Positions 58,401 to 64,000 of a DNA stretch of 64,000 nucleotides are shown piece after piece. The position numbers and the translations under genes are program-made. The stretch's first letter is position 1; every line of letters starts with the position of its first letter. Source of the stretch: Scolanthus callimorphus (Eukaryota; Cnidaria; Anthozoa; Actiniaria; Edwardsiidae). The stretch is from NCBI GenBank assembly GCA_033964015.1, contig JAWWUD010000054.1:62001-126000 (forward strand), read 5' to 3'. Under the pieces are notes generated by a model. That model did no database searches. It saw only the letters and a list, made by a program, of their open reading frames with translations, and was not told the DNA's origin.

Positions 58401-58737
58401 AGATCCAATCTTCCATGCCCTTGGTCTACTTAAATTACCTGAAATAATATTTTTGCATAATGCACTCTTTATGTATGATTTCTATTCAGATCGTCTGCCC
58501 TCTGTTTTTGATTGTTTCTTCTTATCAGTCAACAGGATACATCAACACTATACCAGACTAGCAGCTAAGAAAACGTATTTCCTTCCTAAAATAAGAACTA
58601 ATTATGGAAAATTTAACATCCGCTTCCTAGGCGCTAAAGTCTGGAACTCAATTTCTGAAGAATTCAAAAGTAAACCACGACCCTCTTTCAAGAAACTTTT
58701 GATTGACTCCTTCATCAATTCATATAATACTAACTAA
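55428..58737 (+). CDS. LINE ORF2: PHD finger, endonuclease and reverse transcriptase (two frame breaks)
   Basis: The N-terminus (about 55428-55600) has a PHD-like C4HC3 zinc finger: CRKCS, CDICLAWFHLKC, then WICLFC. The apurinic-type endonuclease follows: ALHFNIRSLS, IGLSETRIL, CGVVYRHPNS, LLMGDFNLN and GITDHLP. The reverse transcriptase shows YRPISLLSVFNKILEKL, QFGFREGHST, GIFLDFSKAFDTVNHN, GVPQGSVLGPLLFL, the catalytic IFADDTNLF and KYLGILIDSHLSW. A C-terminal part (58204-58737) ends at IRTNYGKFNIRFLGAKVWN and the tail. The frame changes in a G run at 56067-56072 and near 58195. The total, about 1,100 codons, is normal for a CR1-like ORF2. Confidence 0.93.
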
Positions 58738-59039
58738 GTTTTCACCATTCCTCCTAGTTATATATATCTAGATAATCTTTAAGCCACTTTCCCTTGTTCG
58801 TTTTGTATTAGTGTTTTTGTCCTGTATCTGCTGCCCGTGTATCTTGTTGATGTATCTACCTACAACTCTACAATTAATTTTTCCTATAGACCCTAGGCCG
58901 AGGTACTTGGCTCGATTAGTCCTGACTATTTCCAAGTGCCTTGTGCTCCATTAACCTGTAAAACAAACTCATAAATCCTGTATCTTTTTCTTACGAGTGC
59001 TAAATAAAGTGTTGTTGTTGTTGTTGTTGTTGTTGTTGT

Positions 59040-60308
59040 AGGAAAAAAAGAGTAATTATACTGTCAATATTAGACTGGAGTTGGAAATAGTGGTCTGAGT
59101 TTCTTCTTGAAGGTCTAGGATTAAGTACGATACATGGAGGAAAGACAATGTTCACTAAGTTGTTCCGGATTTTGTAAAAGAGACATAGTTGAGCGAGGAG
59201 TCTACGGACTTCGAGAGTGTCCCAGTTCAGGGATGCAACGAGTTCAGACGTGCTTGCTCGTGCTTGCCTCCCCCGCAGGCTTTCTTTGTTTCTGGTGTAG
59301 AGCACGCCGGAAATATCAGCTTGCCTTGTGACTCGCGCGCGCACGTTTGTATGCGATTCCTGCACACTCTCGTTTTGTTGGGGTTCCTGTGGACTCTGTA
59401 TGTACACGATACGAAAGCTCTCGAAAAGCTTCTACCAAAAAACAAACCTCAAAACAACGTGCGCGCGCTTTGCCACATGTGTAGTATAGACGGCGCTCTC
59501 GTCCGCCGCGCGCCTAATAAAGAAACTAACCACCAGAAACAAAGAGAGCCTGGGGACAGGCTATCAGTCCCTTTGCCCCGACCATTTACAACACGTGTCG
59601 ATGCCTTGCTTTAGTGTTTTCTCGGCCTAATGGGGAAGGGACGGGCCATTCCGATGGATGTCGATGTTTTCTTTGCTCCTCACCCTCCCTTCCCTCCCAT
59701 CACTTTTCTAATGGTCCGAACTATATGATCCCTACTACTAAGATGAAAATGGGGTTCTAGACCCCCTACCCTACCCTTGCCGAATTCTCTCTGAAGCACC
59801 CCCGGGCTGGGAGTCGGGCGTGGGGGCTACACTGATTGCCATGGGATCAGGTTAGCGGGGTCAGTGATGCGTTAATTAACTTGTCACATGAAGTGCGATG
59901 GCTCTAAACCATAGTAAAGAATTAAAATGACAGGACACAAAGTGCTCAAAGCAAGCATTCAACTACAACTTTCTATTAAATTATCGGCGAAATAGAGCAC
60001 GCTTTATGTTTGGGAGAGACACGACAAAACGTTGTAACACCACTATATAAACCTCCTTGATCGGACTCAATATCACCGATAAAGTCATAGAAAGTTGTGC
60101 TCTAGTAAATGCAGGGAACAGCCATTATTTTAATCCTTGAAATGTAGAGCATAGATTTGGACCAATCATAGCGCGTGTTATACCATAACTATAATGTAAT
60201 GATAAATACAAATCATGTTATATCTTGTTAGCGGCTACAAGGGATGAATCATCTTTAGAAAGGACCATAACGTTACCCCCTCGTGAAAAGGAAAGAGACG
60301 AATTGAAA
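59040..60308. other. Gene-free stretch before the CTHRC1-like gene
   Basis: I recognise no exon here. 59245-59600 has open frames on both strands but no family match. The presumed promoter and 5' UTR of the next gene lie in 60000-60308. Confidence 0.4.
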
Positions 60309-62604
60309 ATGAAGACTTTTTCAACTGCGTCGCTCATCGTATTGGTTGTCTGTATTGGAGACTTGTGGGTTGAGGCGGTAAGAAACATGCCCTTAAGTCT
60401 CGATAGTCTTTTGGTAGTTCTAACGTTTTAGTTCCAATCTAGTCCATTCACTTAATTTTGTTTGTTCTTTTAAGCGCCAACTTTTCAGCTCAGTAGATTA
60501 GATACATACTCAGCTTTATCAGTTGAAAAGTAGCAAAGTATAGCACTTTTCAATAATTTTGAATCTGATTCATTTGATTGAATGATTAACACGAGGGGGA
60601 TCTTGATTTTTAAGGATCTTTGTAACGAATTTAACGGTTCAAAATCATTGAACATGTTTCGATACGGTTTTCAGCATATCCAGCTAACATTTTTCCCGAA
60701 GTCATTTAGTCAGTAATGAAACGCTAAACTTGCATTGAACAACATTATAATCACCTTAATTAAACATGCATTGAAAAATATTTACGGAGTTTCGTCGCGT
60801 TCAAAAGCGTGTTCCTGAAGAAATATTGAACAAACATTCTCATCGTTTATCAGTATGTCTGTAGTACTATGTATGGAAAAACTTCATACAACTCTCTTCT
60901 ATTTTAAAGCGCCAACTTCGAGAACAGAAAATCGTACATATTGTGGTCGTTGGCCATGATACCAAAAGAAAAAAAAAACATCTTGAAATGGAGTACTAAG
61001 ATACATCTAGAACATCGTTAAAATATTACGGAAAAAGGTATGGACCCATACTTATTCCGTCACTTTATTTATCATTAGCCCATTTGCGAAGTTTTTCCCA
61101 CAAGTTTTTTCCACACTGAATGACCACCAAACGCGCACCGAGACGATTGTATCCAGACAACTCTAGACGTAATAGAAGTTTTGAGAGTAGATTGTGTGAG
61201 CTGAAATGCAGTACACCTCCCCACCCACCCCCTACTGAATGTTCAACAATATATATTTTTATTTATTTCTTCAACTCGCGAATGGTTATATTTATTGCAT
61301 AAATGTACTTGCCACCTGTGGTAGAGTAGGATTGTGAGGCTACCTTTTTATCAGTTTTTGCGAGATATTTGCAGTAAAAAAAATCTTAAAAAAATATTGT
61401 GGTTTCGGGTCAAACTCAACCCCCTCTCCCGCAAGTTTTTTTTTTCACAATTAATATATAAAGGTATGTCGAATAACACTTCTCGCCTTTTAATTGGTTA
61501 TTTCCCCTTAGACCCGCGGTACGTGCGTGGCTGGCATAAATGGAAAAAATGGAGTCCCCGGAGTCCCGGGATTCCAGGCCCCACGGGCGTGATGGGGCGC
61601 CAGGCAAGTCTGGAAAGCCTGGACCCAAAGGTCCACTTGGCCCTAAAGGCGACACAGGTCCTGTGGGGCTCCCTGGACCCCACGGAACTTTGCACTCGAA
61701 CTGGAAGCAATGTACCTGGCTAAGAGGAGATGACAGGGATTACGGACTTATTGGGGTAAGAATAAAAAAGAGGGCACGAGCTGCTCACCTAAGTTGAGCC
61801 AGGCCAATCCGGGCCGAGCTATCCGTCCCTAAGGGATGCCCGAGTATAAAATTTCAAACACTTTCTAGAAGAGAAGCTTTACCTCCGAGCACTTCACTAT
61901 CTAAAAAGATTACTAGTTATAAAAGCCTTGATTCTGTAACGTTATATGTGTAACGCAACAGCGTCACGCGCTGTGACGTCAGCGCCATGCTTTCCGGTTT
62001 TGAGAGAGAGTCTTGTAGTTGTTGTAATCGGAGTCTCGCTTGGTACACGTTTTGGGTGGTAAGTAAAACTTTGTGGTTCCTATACCAATCTCCTTGGTTC
62101 TTAAACCATACTCAACGCTACAGATTCTATAAATAGCACTTATTTGTTCTACTGTATGGTGGCAAACTTAGTAAATCAACACTCTTAGTAATGAACTATA
62201 TCATATAGAAAACTTCTCATTCATTCTTATCATTCTTCCCCAAAGAATGCGTGTTTATCAAAAAGCAAGAGCCCACTTCTCTGCGTGTCCAATTTGTCGG
62301 CCCTTTTCGCATTATGAGTTGCACATCGTGCTGCAAACGGTGGTACTTCACATTTAACGGAGCCGAGTGTAGCGGACCTGTGCCTATCGAGGGAATACTG
62401 TATATGCATTCCGGAGGCGGTGATCAGGAGATTTTCAGGGTTAGAGTGATCGAGGGGTACTGCACTAACATCCATCGTGGGAAAATCCGTATCGGCTTCA
62501 ACGTGGGAAACTGCAAAGGTTATTCCAATGCCGATGCATACACTGGGTGGGGCATATCTTATTCGCGAATCATTATCGAGGAAGTGCCGGTGCCACAGAA
62601 GTGA
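60309..62604 (+). CDS. CTHRC1-like secreted protein (collagen triple-helix repeat containing)
   Basis: There are three exons. 60309-60377 encodes a 23-residue signal peptide ([20 protein letters not shown]...). 61512-61755 encodes a short Gly-X-Y run (GVPGVPGFQ, then [16 protein letters not shown] and [13 protein letters not shown]), followed by NWKQCTW. 62246-62604 encodes the C-terminal globular domain ([29 protein letters not shown]). This domain is the signature of CTHRC1, a secreted glycoprotein tied to Wnt/PCP signalling and matrix in vertebrates. The collagen exon loses frame at 61577-61582 (a GG/CCCC pair of runs), and the junction to exon 3 is short of one base at the G run 61753-61756. 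Both are consistent with base loss in homopolymers. An AATAAA signal lies at 62790. An in-frame ATG at 60225 is rejected because it would bury the signal peptide. Confidence 0.9.
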
Positions 62605-62954
62605 CAAGTCCGTCAGTAATCACATGTAACCACAGGCAACCGTTTCTCTGTATTACACTCTAAGCAAGAGGCAAGGACTAATAAGAAAATAGAGTAGAAG
62701 TAAAAATGGTCTAGCACTAGAACTGTTGTGGTTTGTTGTAGCAAGGAAAATATTAAAGGTACCCGAGCATTTTAAAACGTTCATTCATCAATAAATGATA
62801 GTTATTATAAATTCAAATCAATCTATTGACCGACATATGCCAAGCTCAAGATGGTTGTCAGGTCAATGAATCCGTCCTTCCTTCCGTCCAACCAACCAAC
62901 CAATCCACCGACCGTTTCGAATTCTCAATTGCAAATGGACGATTCCAGCTAACG

Positions 62955-63045
62955 CACGCGCGCGCTGCATGTCGGTAGATGTGGGACATTTGTCGAACAA
63001 ACTGTTAAAAAGCGCGCGCTGCATTCTGGTAGTTGTGGGACATGG
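62955..63045 (+). repeat. Two spaced copies of GCGCGCGCTGCAT...GGTAGNTGTGGGACAT
   Basis: The copies start at about 62957 and 63013 and differ at a few bases. The stretch 62605-64000 otherwise shows no gene, only the CTHRC1-like 3' UTR and a piece of the GGGGAGCTCTGGGTTCGAGA repeat at about 63463. Confidence 0.45.
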
Positions 63046-64000
63046 CTATAAATGGAAGAGCCCGCGCGCTTATAGCTGGAATCTTTCCATTGAAATTCCT
63101 TTTTCTCTTAGGATATTAATTAGGATAATTCTAGAATGATACGCCATCTGTCCGTCCGCCCGTCAACCAAGCAATCATAACCAAGTTACTTTGCCGCTGA
63201 ATAGAAATCAATGGCGTGTGCAATTGCAAATTGAATTTCCTTTTTCTGTTGGGACATTGATACACCCCTCTGTAACAGACCCGACGAAATCTAGATACCC
63301 GCCGAGTTTTCAGGCAAATGTCATCGGGTGAGACAAATTTTCGTCGGGTCAGCCGCTCATTTTGTCACCGAGTACACTCTTTCGCGTCATTTTCCAAAAG
63401 TTATTCTGTATCAGTGCTGCCATGAGCTTCCAGTCCTTTTTAGGGACCGGGGACGAGAAGGAGGGGAGCTCTGGGTTCGAGAATGAGCAATACACCTCTG
63501 CCAACATATATATAGGTCACATAAGCCAATCAGTCGTCCATGTGGGACGATAATTTCCTTATTGGAGGTGATGTGAATTGAGCATGTTCTCGTATCACGT
63601 CATACATGCCCACCATCGTGTATTATTTAGGGTTTCCATTACGACAAATAACATATCAAAAATAAGCCGTCGTTTTTGCAAAATGCCTATAAGGGGACTG
63701 GGGCGAGTCGCGCGGGTTCCCTGTGGATGCTCAAAATAGATCAGGTCTGGCAGCTAAGCTAGATCCAACATGGAGGATGCTTTAAAATATCGAGTCGCTA
63801 AAATGCCTGGTTCTTGCTCAAATTCAGTGTTTTTCTGGCAAAATCGCCGAAATTCTTATCAGAAGGGGATCTACCATCACTTCCGATCCAAATAAGGTAA
63901 ATACTTCCAAATTTGGTTTTGGCCGTGAGTGCTTCAAAAACGACGGTTTTGATCAAGGTATTTTTGATATGAATAAATGTGCTTAGGTAGAAAAACGTTT

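Larger units (their letters stand above)
54350..59039 (+). mobile_element. Nearly full-length CR1-like LINE
   Basis: The element has a 5' region of about 280 bp, ORF1 (54632-55369), ORF2 (55428-58737) and a 3' UTR ending in a TTG triplet repeat at 59011-59039, the kind of 3' tail usual in CR1/L2-type LINEs. The 5' limit, near 54350, is an estimate from the start of the GC-rich non-genic sequence. No target duplication is evident. The two ORF2 frame changes are single-base losses, so the copy may be young. Confidence 0.85.

Noticed and set aside
59189..59614. 141-codon open frame after the LINE
   Set aside because: There is no recognisable domain and overlapping frames of similar length occur on the minus strand. 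It contains pieces of dispersed repeats.
62957..63045. GCATTCTGGTAGTTGTGGGA as a ZNF143/Staf-type promoter element
   Set aside because: It resembles the site only in part, lies downstream of the CTHRC1-like gene, and no transcript start is visible.

Overview
The window is a 64-kb piece of a ciliated animal genome. Genes are split by many introns, intergenic DNA is crowded with short inverted-repeat elements, and there is one LTR retrotransposon and one CR1-like LINE. The gene set and the repeat style suggest an invertebrate, most likely a cnidarian such as an anthozoan. That placement is inference; no rRNA or mitochondrial marker is present.

Layout. 1-540 is the 3' end of a UDP-glucuronosyltransferase (+). 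2200-10446 holds the last eight exons of an axonemal dynein heavy chain (+); its introns carry an 83-bp satellite, a truncated LINE and a 1.6-kb, 54-bp minisatellite. 10.4-30.4 kb has no recognisable gene. It is a chain of inverted-repeat elements, including a 2.5-kb and a 1.1-kb long-arm inverted repeat and a complete 1.95-kb element with ATCGAT-rich terminal repeats and a 7-bp target duplication. 30435-43470 is IFT27 (-, seven exons, 187 codons, reconstructed exon by exon). Its first intron holds a BEL/Pao retrotransposon (36540-42345). A 304-bp divergent promoter with an RFX/X-box-like site separates IFT27 from an unrecognised two-exon gene (43775-45761, +). Two tandem AIG1/ADTRP-like genes lie on the minus strand (47064-47755 and 49364-50090). 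A weak two-exon candidate (50847-53710), a nearly full-length CR1-like LINE (54.35-59.04 kb) and a CTHRC1-like secreted collagen gene (60309-62604, +) complete the window.

How the genes relate. Dynein heavy chain and IFT27 are both ciliary. The gene sharing IFT27's promoter may be ciliary too, but only by position. UGT and AIG1-like proteins are membrane enzymes; both UGT and the first AIG1 copy end in dilysine-type ER-retrieval tails.

A caution for users: the reading-frame breaks in the AIG1 copies, the CTHRC1-like gene, the LINE and at least one BEL junction are all best explained by loss of single bases in short homopolymers. They may be assembly errors rather than true mutations. UGT, dynein, IFT27 and the 43775 gene read cleanly.
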